Of a DNA stretch of 64,000 bases, positions 43,943 through 53,762 are shown piece by piece. How positions within the stretch are numbered: position 1 is the stretch's first letter; each line of letters opens with the position of its first letter. Made by a program: the position numbers and the translations under genes. Source of the stretch: Rachicladosporium sp. CCFEE 5018. Its lineage: Eukaryota > Ascomycota > Dothideomycetes > Cladosporiales > Cladosporiaceae. Location: assembly GCA_002077045.2 (NCBI GenBank), contig KZ111162.1:403981-467980 (forward strand). Direction: 5' to 3'. Under the pieces are notes generated by a model. The model did not search any database and was not told the DNA's origin. It saw only the letters and a list, made by a program, of their open reading frames with translations.

Positions 43943-45309
43943 ATGGCCTCCATCCTCCGCCAAATCGTAGCCGGCCCTCGCGCCAGACACCCCGAAGCCG
44001 GCCTCGATCTTTGCTACGTAACAGACACCATCATCGCCACCTCCGGTCCCTCGGGCACATACCCCCAAATCGCCTACCGGAACCCATTAAAAGACCTCGT
44101 CAGCTTCCTCGACTCCAAGCATGCCGAGAACTGGGCTATCTGGGAGTTCCGCGCCGAAGGCACAGGATACCCTGACGATGAGGTCTATGGCCGGATACGA
44201 CATTACCCGTGGCCTGACCACCATCCCCCGCCTTTCGCGCTGATCCCGCTGATTATGGGGAGTATGCGGAATTGGCTGAAGGAGAAGGATGCAGAGGGAC
44301 GGGTCGTGGTTGTGCATTGCAAAGCTGGTAAGGGCAGGAGCGGGACAGTGACGTGCAGCTACCTGATCAGTGAAGAGGGCTGGAAAGCAGAAGACGCCAA
44401 GCAGCGATTCACTGAGCGGAGAATGAGGCCTGGCTTCGGAGCGTGCATCAGCATACCGAGTCAGATTCGCACGATCGAGTATGTGGACCGGTGGACGCAG
44501 TTCGGGAAGAAGTATGTTGAGAGGCCGGCGGAGGTATTGGAGGTGCATGTCTGGGGTTTGAGGGACGGGGTCAAAATTGCTGTGGAGGGGTATGTGGAGG
44601 AGGGGAAGGTTATCAAATCATTTCATACGTTTACGAACAAGGAGAGGGAGATTGTGAGGGGTGGGACGGAGAAGGCGGGGGATATGTCGGATGTTGTGGC
44701 GCAGGCTATGGATAGGAAAGAGGCTTTGAAGGAGTCCGAGGACTCTGCGGCTAGCTCGCCTACGACACCGTCCAGCTCCTCGTTTGATCGGTCTTCGACG
44801 ACCAAGACACTAGACTCGACCGAAGGCGGCGATGTGATCTTTCGTCCATCCACCCGCATCGTCCTCCCCTCAAGCGACATAAACATCGACTTCGAGCGCC
44901 GCAACAAGACGAAGTTCGGCGGCTTCACTATGGTCACCTCCGTCGCACACGTCTGGTTCAACATCTTCTTCGAAGGTCATGGACCCGAGCAGCAAGGTAC
45001 AGCAGACGACTCCGGCGTCTTCGAGATCGAGTGGGACGCCATGGACGGAATCAAAGGCAGTGCGAGAAAGGGAACGAAATGCTTTGATCGGATGGCAGTA
45101 GTGTGGAAGGCGCTGGATATTCCTGGTATTCCCTCAGTACAGATTAACGAGCCACTTGAAGGTGAGCCGGTGCAGGAAGCGAAGGCTGCGGATTGGAGAG
45201 GGGCACATGGGACGAAGGATCAAGGGGAGAAGAAGCTGGGTTTGAGGATTGGGACGAGTGAGAGTCGGGATGTTAGTCGTGCGAGTAGCTTGAAGAGTGA
45301 CTCGCCGAG
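43943..45309 (+). CDS. PTEN-like phosphoinositide 3-phosphatase, truncated at gap
   Basis: The 455 visible residues form a single open exon ending at the 100-N gap. The phosphatase domain has DLCYVTDTIIATSGP, YRNPLKDLVSFLDSKH, YPWPDHHPPP and the full PTEN P-loop HCKAGKGRSGT with catalytic Cys126. The two lysines of this loop are the PTEN-specific residues that favour phosphatidylinositol 3,4,5-trisphosphate. A C2-like region follows (VLEVHVWGLRDGVKI, and later FGGFTMVTSVAHVWFNIFFEG) with a Ser-rich insertion between. The C-terminus is lost in the gap. The enzyme opposes PI3-kinase signalling at membranes. The start is the first ATG and fits the family N-terminus. Confidence 0.9.
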
Positions 45310-45409
45310 NNNNNNNNNNNNNNNNNNNNNNNNNNNNNNNNNNNNNNNNNNNNNNNNNNNNNNNNNNNNNNNNNNNNNNNNNNNNNNNNNNNNNNNNNNN
45401 NNNNNNNNN
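45310..45409. other. Assembly gap (100 N)
   Basis: Exactly 100 N. The left flank is PTEN-like coding sequence and the right flank is the end of an intron in malate dehydrogenase. Both genes are on the plus strand. Confidence 0.98.
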
Positions 45410-45427
45410 GGCTAACAAGCTACGCAG

Positions 45428-46113
45428 ATCTCTTCAACACCAACGCCTCGATCGTCCGCGACCTAGCCAAGTCCTGCGCCGACATCTGCCCCGACGCCGC
45501 CATCCTCGTTATCGCCAACCCAGTCAACAGCACCGTGCCCATCACCGCCGAGGTCTTCAAGAGCAAGGGCGTCTACAACCCCAAGAAGCTCTTCGGCGTG
45601 ACTACCCTCGACGTCGTCCGCGCATCCCGCTTCATCTCCCAGCTCAAGAGCACCGACCCAGCGAACGAGAACATTGTCGTCATTGGAGGCCACTCCGGTG
45701 AGACCATCGTCCCTCTGCTCAGCCAGTCAGGCCACAGCCTCGAGGGCCAGGAGCTCGCGGACTACATCAAGCGTGTGCAGTTTGGTGGTGATGAGGTTGT
45801 GCAGGCCAAGGGTGGCGCTGGCTCGGCCACGCTCTCCATGGCCATGGCTGGTGCGCGCTTTGCTGAGTCGCTGCTTAAGGCTGCTCAGGGCGAGAAGGGC
45901 GTCATCGAGCCCGCATACGTCGAGAGCCCGCTGTTCAAGGACCAGGGCGTGACTTACTTCTCCACCAACGTCGAGCTTGGTCCCAATGGCGTTGAGAAGA
46001 TCCACCCGATCGGCAAGGTTACCGAGGGCGAGCAAAAGCTCATTGATGTTGCTGTTGGACAGCTCAAGGGCAACATCGAGAAGGGTGTTAAGTTCGTCAA
46101 GGAGAACCCGTAG
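45428..46113 (+). CDS. Malate dehydrogenase, C-terminal part (5' end in the gap)
   Basis: The exon starts after a CTAAC branch site (45412) and a CGCAG acceptor at 45427, so the gap falls within an intron. From DLFNTNASIVRDLAKSC to the stop it shows the classical MDH features: ILVIANPVNSTVPI, LFGVTTLDVVRASRFI with the catalytic aspartate, and VIGGHSGETIVPL with the active-site histidine. It ends GVKFVKENP. The enzyme interconverts malate and oxaloacetate with NAD. The N-terminal NAD-binding half, which would decide between mitochondrial and cytosolic forms, is missing. No peroxisomal tripeptide is present at the C-terminus. Confidence 0.94.
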
Positions 46114-46808
46114 GTGCATGTAGGCAGTTACGCAGCGTAGAATGGACGGTTACAGAGGAGTACAAGGAGCGGTAGAGTGTGTCGATAGAGCTTCTGTAAT
46201 GCATGTAGATTTACTAAAGCGACGCACCACAGCCCGTCACGTGGCGCCGTCTGAACGTCGTATTCGAGGATGAAGACGCAGGCTATCTCGCCGCTTGCTT
46301 TTGGAAAGTTACTACTGCTGGAAGCTTGTTGACACTCCAACGCCAGTGTATTTACACGCCTCCTCGAGCGGAGCACTCTCGCGCGGGCGTCGATTAGACC
46401 CCATGTTGTACACAGACCGAGTATTAGGCGTGGACTGACCACCGGGGGACAACAGGTGTTCAGGCTACCACATGGCACGGTGCGCGTCTGGAAGGTTAGA
46501 AGTGAACTAAATGAGTTCTAGGCGCTCAGGAAGTCGTCGTGCCGATGGTGAGTTCCACATCATCTTACAGTGGTCGTCGTCTCGTCAACTTTGCGTGGGT
46601 ACTACACACATCTGGTATTCCCGGTAAACCTATCGTACAGCAAGCAAAGGTCAGCATGACTTGGCAGCCACGCAACATGCACGTGTCTTAAGTACTGAAT
46701 ACTTTCGGTCTATTCCTCTGGATCAAGTACAAAGGCAGCAAGCCGCCAGTAACAACCATCGTACACTTTGCCGCTAGCATTGGTGGAGCCGTGCCTGCTT
46801 TCCCTGGA
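46114..46808. other. Intergenic
   Basis: About 695 bases. No gene recognised. Confidence 0.45.
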
Positions 46809-47819
46809 ATGCCTGTCCTTCAAGGGCGTGAGGATCCAATTGCACCACTTGGCCCGCCGTCGTACACTACGGGCGATCAAGACAAGCTCCTGGCTCGACT
46901 GAGCTCAACAATGGCCAAAGAGCGGAGCGTGCCTGCCTCGGCCGACGCCGCAGCAGAAGTCGAACGCCTCCGGAACTTCCTCCTCTTCTGCATATGCATC
47001 GATTACCGCTGTAAGCATAATCTTGCGTTTTCTACTACGGACAAGCAGCACTTCATCGAGATGAGCCAAGCTCTGGACATATTGCCAAGCTCCAACACCA
47101 AGATGAGCTACCTCGATCGCGAGGAGATGGCACCCTACTTCTGGTTGTTTCTTCACGAGCCGTGCGCAGCGCTTAACGTGTCAGTCGAATGTGCTGCGTA
47201 TGCAGTCAGCCGTTTCGCCAAGCATCAGAGTATCTTCGGCCTGTTCAAAGGCAGCAACCACGGCGTCCTGCACAGTCAAGGCCTGCAGGCTTTAGCGCAG
47301 GAGCTTTGGGTGGACCGCAACATTTCACTACCTCGTGTATGCCCGAACGCCGCGATGGCTGCGCGAATTCAAGTGCAGATCTCAACCTTTGCAAGACTAC
47401 ACTTCGACCGGATCGATGGAGGCACGGAGATGCTTATTGAAGCACGAGACTTTGCGCACATATCGAGCACTGACTACGCCCCTTCCGAGCGCGGCACAGC
47501 GTATGACAGAGATCGCCAGGCAACACTTACTATCGTCGAGCGAGGGCAAGCGATGTCCAGCATTATTCGCCAGCAAGCACGCGTTCGACTGGGCAGTCTG
47601 CAAAGGCGTCCAGATGTGTTCCCGGCTTCGAAATTGAAATCGCAGCAGTTCCAGCAGCAGCTTGGCAGAGCCCATTGGAATGACCGCAAGTACACTCTCG
47701 ATGTTGAGAATACATTGTCAAGTGATCGTATGTCTCCATGGAGGTGGTGGCCTTCGCGAGGCTTTCACCTCCCGGGTTTGTTCGAGCGTCGGCCGTTGCA
47801 GCACCAGTGCGATGTATAG
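46809..47819 (+). CDS. Unrecognised protein family, member 3
   Basis: An intronless gene of 336 residues starting MPVLQGREDPIAPLGPPSY. It has the family signatures: VERLRNFLLFCICIDYRC near residue 60, then FLHEPCAALNVSVECAAYAVSRF, FKGSNHGVLHSQG and LAQELWVDRNISLPR near residue 175, followed by a helix. It is longer than member 2 because of a basic C-terminal extension of about 120 residues. Two cysteines separated by one residue in the first helix (CIC) are shared with member 2. No signal peptide or catalytic motif is visible and I do not recognise the family. It lies about 9 kb from the other two members, across gap 2. Confidence 0.75.
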   Translation: MPVLQGREDPIAPLGPPSYTTGDQDKLLARLSSTMAKERSVPASADAAAEVERLRNFLLFCICIDYRCKHNLAFSTTDKQHFIEMSQALDILPSSNTKMSYLDREEMAPYFWLFLHEPCAALNVSVECAAYAVSRFAKHQSIFGLFKGSNHGVLHSQGLQALAQELWVDRNISLPRVCPNAAMAARIQVQISTFARLHFDRIDGGTEMLIEARDFAHISSTDYAPSERGTAYDRDRQATLTIVERGQAMSSIIRQQARVRLGSLQRRPDVFPASKLKSQQFQQQLGRAHWNDRKYTLDVENTLSSDRMSPWRWWPSRGFHLPGLFERRPLQHQCDV

Positions 47820-48319
47820 TCCTGACTTAGCGTTCATGAATGGCTCATTAGTCTATTGGGAAAGATTGAGGTAGATTGGAATTCTTTGTGCGTTCTGGGG
47901 AAACATGTAGACGCTCCATTAAAATGCCACACGATTGCCAGTACGTGCGTACGAGGGATCCTCATCAGCCTAGCCTCACTGATGCTTTGCACAAGGTGTC
48001 TGGAATATTTGTTCCGCGCATTTCGGGCCCGACATCACCGTGCGCATGACTATGTCGCCAGTATGAACATCCACGATGTCGCCGGTACCCCAATGTCAAT
48101 GCCAAGACCACTCATATCGTTGGTCGTCGGTCGTCGGATGGCCTGACCTCATGCCGAGGTCTAAGGTTCCACCGGGAGATTAACGGCAACGTGTGGCAGA
48201 ATAAGAAAGGCCTCCTTGGACGCGTGCTGAAGACATATAGCATACAACAAAAGCACATTACACTCCTTTGAAACCTCTTCTTTCACTTGTCTAGCGTTTT
48301 CGCCCCTCGCATTGCGCCC
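47820..48319. other. Intergenic
   Basis: About 500 bases upstream of the carnitine acetyltransferase gene. No supported gene. Confidence 0.45.
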
Positions 48320-50455
48320 ATGTACGGCGCCATAGCCGCGTCGAAGAGAGCTCTTCTCCCACTCAGCCGAGGATCTTTCGCTGCAGCTGCTAGAGTGAGT
48401 TTCCCTTGCGTGCAGGCGGAAGAGCTATATAGCTGGACTAGTCTGCCGGTGTTTGGTTCCGAACGCTGATCGACTTTGGTACAGGCGACTACGTTCAGGA
48501 TGGCGCCGCAGCAGAAGCGCAAGCAAAGTGGATTACCGGAAGGTACGTCTGGCACGTGATAGGAGTGAATGGAGTTGGCAGGCGCTGATCTTAAGACGAG
48601 CAGGGTACAAAGAGGATGCCTCGAAAGGTGCTATGCTGCGGTTCGAAGACTCGCTGCCCCGATTACCTGTGCCTACTCTCGAGGAGACTGCCAAGCGATA
48701 TTTGAAGTCCGTCCACGCCCTCACGAGCGACACCGAATACCAACGAACGAAGAAAGCCGTGAATGAGTTCATATCGCCCAATGGAGTGGGAGCAACATTA
48801 CAAAGGCGACTACAAGCACGCCGCGAAGACCCGAAGCACAAGAACTGGATCTACGAGTGGTGGAACGACACAGCGTACCTCACATACCGCGATCCTGTGG
48901 TTCCTTACGTATCATACTTCTATAGCCACCGCGATGACCGAAAACGAAGGGACCCGGTCAAGCGGGCTGCTGCGATCTCGACTGCGGTGTTGGACTTCGC
49001 GAAGCAGGTGAATGAGGGCACACTCGAGCCTGAGCTGATGAGGAAAATGCCGATGGCTATGGAGCAATGTCAGTGGCTGTTCAACTGCTGTCGACTGCCG
49101 CTGAAGCCTGCGGATGCGCCAATCAAGTACGACTACACGAAGCATGAGCACATTCTGGTCATTCGGAAGAACTCATTTTACAAGCTGCCTTACGTCGTCA
49201 ATGGCAAGCAGTTGAACACGACGGAGCTCGAGGAGCAGTTCAGAAGGATTTACAAGGCAGCGGAGAAGGGCCCTGCAGTGGGTACTATGACTGCAGAGAA
49301 CCGCGACACATGGACCGACATGCGGGAGCGCCTCATCAGCAGCAACCCTAGCAATGAGGCAGCACTGGAGGCTATACAAGCTGCATCATTCGTAGTCTGC
49401 CTCGACGACGCAGCGCCCGTCACCCTCACAGAGCGCGCTCACCAATACTGGCACGGCGACGGCTCCAACCGCTGGTTCGACAAACCTCTCCAATTCATCA
49501 TCAACGAGAACGGCACCTCCGGCTTCATGGGCGAGCACAGCATGATGGACGGCACGCCCACGCACCGCTTGAACGACTACGTGAACATGGTGATCTTCAA
49601 CAACAAACTCGACTTCGACAACCCAGAACTCCGCTCTGAGCTCCCACCGCCAACACCGATTCGCTTCCACCTCAGCAAGGAAAATGTAGCAGATATCGCC
49701 ACAGCAACAGCGTTCCACACGAAACAAATCGCACAGCACGAACTCCGCGTAGAAGCTTACCAGGGCTACGGCAAGGGCATGATGAAGAAATTCAAGTGCT
49801 CGCCCGACGCATACGTGCAGATGATCATACAGCTCGCGTACTACAAGTTCTACGGCAAAAACCGCCCTACATATGAATCCGCTGCTACGCGGAAGTTCCA
49901 ACAGGGTCGCACGGAAACCTGCCGAAGCGTGTCTGACGAGAGCGTGGCGTTCTGCACAGCTATGCAGAGCCCTTCAGCATCGCCCGAGGAGTGCAGGGAA
50001 AAGTTCTTGAAGGCTGTTGCGGCGCACGTGGAGTATATCAGCGCTGCTGGTGATGGCAAGGGCGTTGACAGGCATCTGTTCGGACTGAAGAAATTGCTAA
50101 AGGAAGGCGAGGAGCTGCCGGAGATTTTCAAAGATCCGAGCTATGCTTACTCGAGCACGTGGTTTATCAGCTCGAGTCAGTTGAGCTCGGAGTATTACAA
50201 CGGGTATGGGTGGAGTCAGGTCGTTGATGACGGGTGGGGGTGAGTCGTTCCTCCCCTGCGTGAAATAAGTGGGGAGAGAGCGATCTTGCTGACTGCCTTC
50301 ACAGAATTGCCTATATGATCAACGAGAACAGTGTGCAGTTCAATATTGTGAGCAAGCATCTCGGGTGCGAGAGGATGGCCTTCTATCTCAATGAGGCGGC
50401 TGGGGACATCCGGGATATCATGATGGCAACTGTCGAGAACAAGCCGAAGTTGTGA
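48320..50455 (+). CDS. Carnitine O-acetyltransferase
   Basis: Four exons, 48320-48394, 48485-48542, 48604-50239 and 50305-50455, give 639 residues. Exon 1 encodes a Lys/Arg/Ala-rich leader (MYGAIAASKRALLPLSRGSF) fitting a mitochondrial presequence. The conserved core starts LPRLPVPTLEETAKRYL and has the catalytic histidine in GEHSMMDGTP (His356), plus YESAATRKFQQGRTET near the carnitine site and MINENSVQFNIVSKHLG at the end. The C-terminal tripeptide is PKL, a variant of the peroxisomal PTS1. A second in-frame ATG at 48500 in exon 2 would give a form without the leader. The enzyme exchanges acetyl groups between CoA and carnitine, linking peroxisomal and mitochondrial acetyl-CoA pools. Confidence 0.93.
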
Positions 50456-50886
50456 TCCGAAAAGAACGGCTTTTTCGAGTAGGGCGTGGCGGTTGAAGAT
50501 GACTGCGAAACGATGATCGTCGTAACACTGTATAGTATCGACTTGCATAGAACAGCGCCTGGAGCCAATTTCGTGGGCTACGAGCTAGCTTTCGTGAGAA
50601 TCTACGAAGTGCCTTTCGCTGTGGAATGCCTTATGGTTGTGAGTCTGGCAGATTACCTACTTAGGGATATAGTGCTCATACATCCAGCATCGTGTCTCTG
50701 TTCCTGTCCCTGTTATCAGCGAGTCCTCAATCTACATTGCCTTGTATTCTACAAACTAGTCTCTTTCCACACGATGTTTCACAGTGGGAGGCAGGAGTCA
50801 ATCGCCCGACCTAATCTCTGAAGGACGTCGAAACCAATCCGTTGATCTTTTGCAAAGCTCGTTCGAATACGTACTAGTGTAGCAAC
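50456..50886. other. Intergenic
   Basis: About 430 bases between tandem plus-strand genes. Nothing recognisable. Confidence 0.45.
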
Positions 50887-52221
50887 ATGGCTCCCGCAAC
50901 CGGGCATGTCCACGGCAATCCAAACGATAATGGCTTTCTCAAGGTCAGTGATCTGCACACGCTCTACTACTAAGAATACGGCAATCCCAATGGCAAGCCC
51001 GTCGTCTTTCTCAACGGCGGTCCTGGCGGCGGTGCGGTGGCCAAGGTCAATACTTCCTTCGACCCGGAAGCCTACCGAGTGGTGCTTTTTGATCAACGAG
51101 GTGCGGGGAGGTCTCGGCCGGTGGCGGAGTTGAGGGAGAACACGACGCAGCATTTAATCGAGGATGTGGAGAAGTTGAGGGAGAGAATTGGGGTGGAGAA
51201 GTGGGCGATGGTGTTCGGTGGTTGTAAGTGTTTCATTTCTACTTCGTCTCTCGGGTGAACGGAAGGGCGTTCATAGTCTTATCAATGTACGCGTAGTAGC
51301 GAAGTTGAGGATCGATGTTCGTAAGAAGCCCGTGGTGTTGTGCGATGGAGATGCGAGATTCAGCCTCTCATGGATGTTGCTGTCGTGCATCACTCTCACG
51401 GGTGCGATGACAGCAGCAGTAGGCCGGAATCAAGAATTTCGAGAAGGAGATAATCCTGCACGAAGGCCATTGACTGACTTCGAACAGCATGGGGATCAAC
51501 GCTCGCTCTCGCCTATGCCCAGGCACATCCCGAAGCAGTAGGCTCTCTCATTCTCCGTGGCATCTTCCTTTGCTCGCAAGAGGAGCTCGATACGTTCTAT
51601 CGTGGCACTAGCTCGCAGACATTCTATCCTGAGTACTGTGAGGAGTGGCTTACTTATCTACCCGAGCAGGATCGGGGTGATCCGCTAGCTGGATACTACA
51701 AGGCTTTGACCTCAGAGGATCGGCAGACGAGAGTCGAGGCTGGAAGAGCATTCAATAAGCTGGAGCTGATGTTGAGTCAGACGATCGCTCCGGACGATGT
51801 ACTGGCGAAGCTGAGCAATGTTGAATGGGTAATTTCGCATGGCAGGATCGAGACGCATTACTTTGTGAACGGGGCTTTTCTCAACGAGGGTCAGCTCTTA
51901 GCCGAAGAAAATGTGCAGAAGATCAGGCATGTACCGAGTGCGTCCATGCTGCTCAGAGTAGTGATCCTGTGCTAACGAGTGATAGCGACGATCGTCCAGG
52001 GTAGGTTGGATCTGGTATGCGTACCAAAGGTAGCGTGGGCGTTCCTCAAGGCACTTCCTCAGTCTGAACTCCACTTCATCGCTGGTGCTGGGCACAGTGC
52101 AATGGTGAGCGGAATCATACAGAGCACTGAGAGCGGAGCTGACAGATCTTTTCAGGAACCCGCTACGAAGGCGAAGCTGATCGAGGTCTGTGACAAGTAC
52201 GGAAAGCTGAACCTTGTGTGA
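50887..52221 (+). pseudogene. Prolyl aminopeptidase with an in-frame stop
   Basis: Exons 50887-51223, 51488-51937, 51986-52104 and 52156-52221 join in phase and cover a whole proline iminopeptidase of the alpha/beta-hydrolase S33 family: FLNGGPGGG oxyanion region, FDQRGAGRS, the nucleophile in GGSWGSTLALAYAQ, the acid in VQGRLDLV and the histidine in GAGHSAM. Codon 29 (50971-50973) is TAA where family members have Glu or Gln (YY-x-EYGNP). The enzyme would release N-terminal proline from peptides. Every other position examined is intact, so the break is recent, a sequencing error, or read through. Intron 1 is long for this genome (264 nt). Confidence 0.8.
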
Positions 52222-52410
52222 GGCAGGGCGGGAGCGAGATGAAGATGTATCAACTCTCTGTACCTGCTCAGTGCTGATGCTGTTAACGTACACCATATGC
52301 CCAACACAATCCCAACATCACTCCTATCTCTGGTACCGAACTCCGAATCCTCCGAGGTCGCCATATCTCAATCTCCATCGCTGAAGATTTCCCTTTTATC
52401 CATTTTTCAT

Positions 52411-52998
52411 CTACAAGAACCCAATGATAGCCAATCCAGCGCCGACAGCAGCGATAGGGATAGCAGTAGCTGGCGCGAATGCAGCCGAAGAGGTCGTAGA
52501 CCCAGACGCAGCGGCTTTACTCGCGCTCGAGACAGCCGACGAGGCTGCCGCAGTCGCCGAAGAGAGTGCGGAGGCCACCGTAGTTCCTCCAGTGCCAGTG
52601 AGCGTAGTCGCAAGTCCCGTAGCGGCGCTGTTATAAGTTGTCGTAAGTCCGCCGTCTGTACCGGTACTAAATTGGGACAGCTGACCCTGGGCTAGCGAGA
52701 TCTCAGAGCTGATCGAAGCAGCCACGGAGGGATCGGCAGTAGCAGCGACGCTTGACGCGGAGGCCAGAGCCGAGGAGGCGAAGGCTAGGGCGCTGGACTC
52801 GAGGCTCGCGGCGTTCTGGGTGAGGGATGCAATGGCGGCAGAGGCGTCGGCACCGGTCGCTGTGGCAAGTTCGGAGATCTGCGCTGTGGCTGCGTCGAAG
52901 AGGGAGGATGCGGCTGCTTGGAGGGAAGTCGCGGCGTCACCTTGGGCGGAGGCCATGGCGCCGAGGCCGGCCAGGAGGAAGAGTGAGGAGCGCATCAT
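52411..52998 (-). CDS. Ala/Ser-rich secreted, probably GPI-anchored protein
   Basis: An intronless gene of 195 residues. It begins with a signal peptide (MMRSSLFLLAGLGAMASAQG). The body is strongly biased to Ala and Ser with Thr and Gly, and predicted to be helical early (AATSLQAAASSLFDAATAQISELA). A C-terminal hydrophobic tail (AIPIAAVGAGLAIIGFL) follows a small-residue stretch, the usual GPI-attachment layout. The mature protein would sit on the plasma membrane or cell wall. No enzymatic motif is present. The low complexity makes homology hard to judge. The gene stands alone between a broken peptidase and the nuclease gene. Confidence 0.75.
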   Translation of the reverse strand: MMRSSLFLLAGLGAMASAQGDAATSLQAAASSLFDAATAQISELATATGADASAAIASLTQNAASLESSALAFASSALASASSVAATADPSVAASISSEISLAQGQLSQFSTGTDGGLTTTYNSAATGLATTLTGTGGTTVASALSSATAAASSAVSSASKAAASGSTTSSAAFAPATAIPIAAVGAGLAIIGFL

Positions 52999-53762
52999 TG
53001 TGGTCTTGAGGCTTTCAAGTTGGACTGGAGGAAGGAGTTAGAGATGTCTTTTGTAGCGACCGAGTGAAGTGTTGTTGACGAGAGGCAGAGTGAAGACGAG
53101 AGAGTCGACTCAGCTGGAACCGTTCAGCACCTACCTTATAGCATCCACAACACTAGGGCCCCTTGGTCCCACGAGCTGATCACCCATCCGAAACAGATCC
53201 GTGCGTACACAACCGGTGAAATGATTGCCAGCTTATGCCGGTGCGTACTAGGTAGTACGCCTGACCACATCTTCTGTGCCACCATAGGCTGCTACCTGAC
53301 ATCGCATCATGATCATCTCGCTACCGTAGCTTGAAAAGGCTCAGCGTCACACCGGATCCGAAAAGTGAAGTCGAAGGATGAAAGCTTAAAGACGACTGAG
53401 CATGGAGACGGCTTGGCAGGGGTTGGGCAGTTGCTAAATTGGGCGATCATCCTCCTGATCCAACATGACTCGCAGCCGTTTCACTGCCGTAAGTGCTCGG
53501 TAGTCCCAAGATGGGAATCCATGATGGGAACTGGGCGGTGGATCGAAGCTGTTCTGCTTCAGTAAATTTTGGGTGCTGACATGACACAGCCGTTTGCCGG
53601 CAAATCAACAATCGGCATGGATGTGATGTGTGGCCATCATCGTCCAATATACAGTCCATTATCTTACACTACTCGCAGTATCGCTGCATCCGGGCATAAT
53701 GTCGTTACGTTTCCTCCACTGTCATTTTCGAAGCCTAGGCGGAGTAGATCTTCCGTTCGGTC
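52999..53762. other. Intergenic
   Basis: About 765 bases containing the promoter of the GPI-type gene and the 3' end of the nuclease gene. No other feature seen. Confidence 0.45.

Noticed and set aside
45134..45701. Open frames running across the second N gap, including an Arg-rich frame in the MDH exon
   Set aside because: Artefacts of the gap and of reading MDH in the wrong frame.
50942..50974. A possible 31-nt intron (GTCAGT...CTAAG) that would remove the stop in the prolyl aminopeptidase
   Set aside because: Shorter than any other intron here and it would delete the conserved VSDLHTLYY segment.
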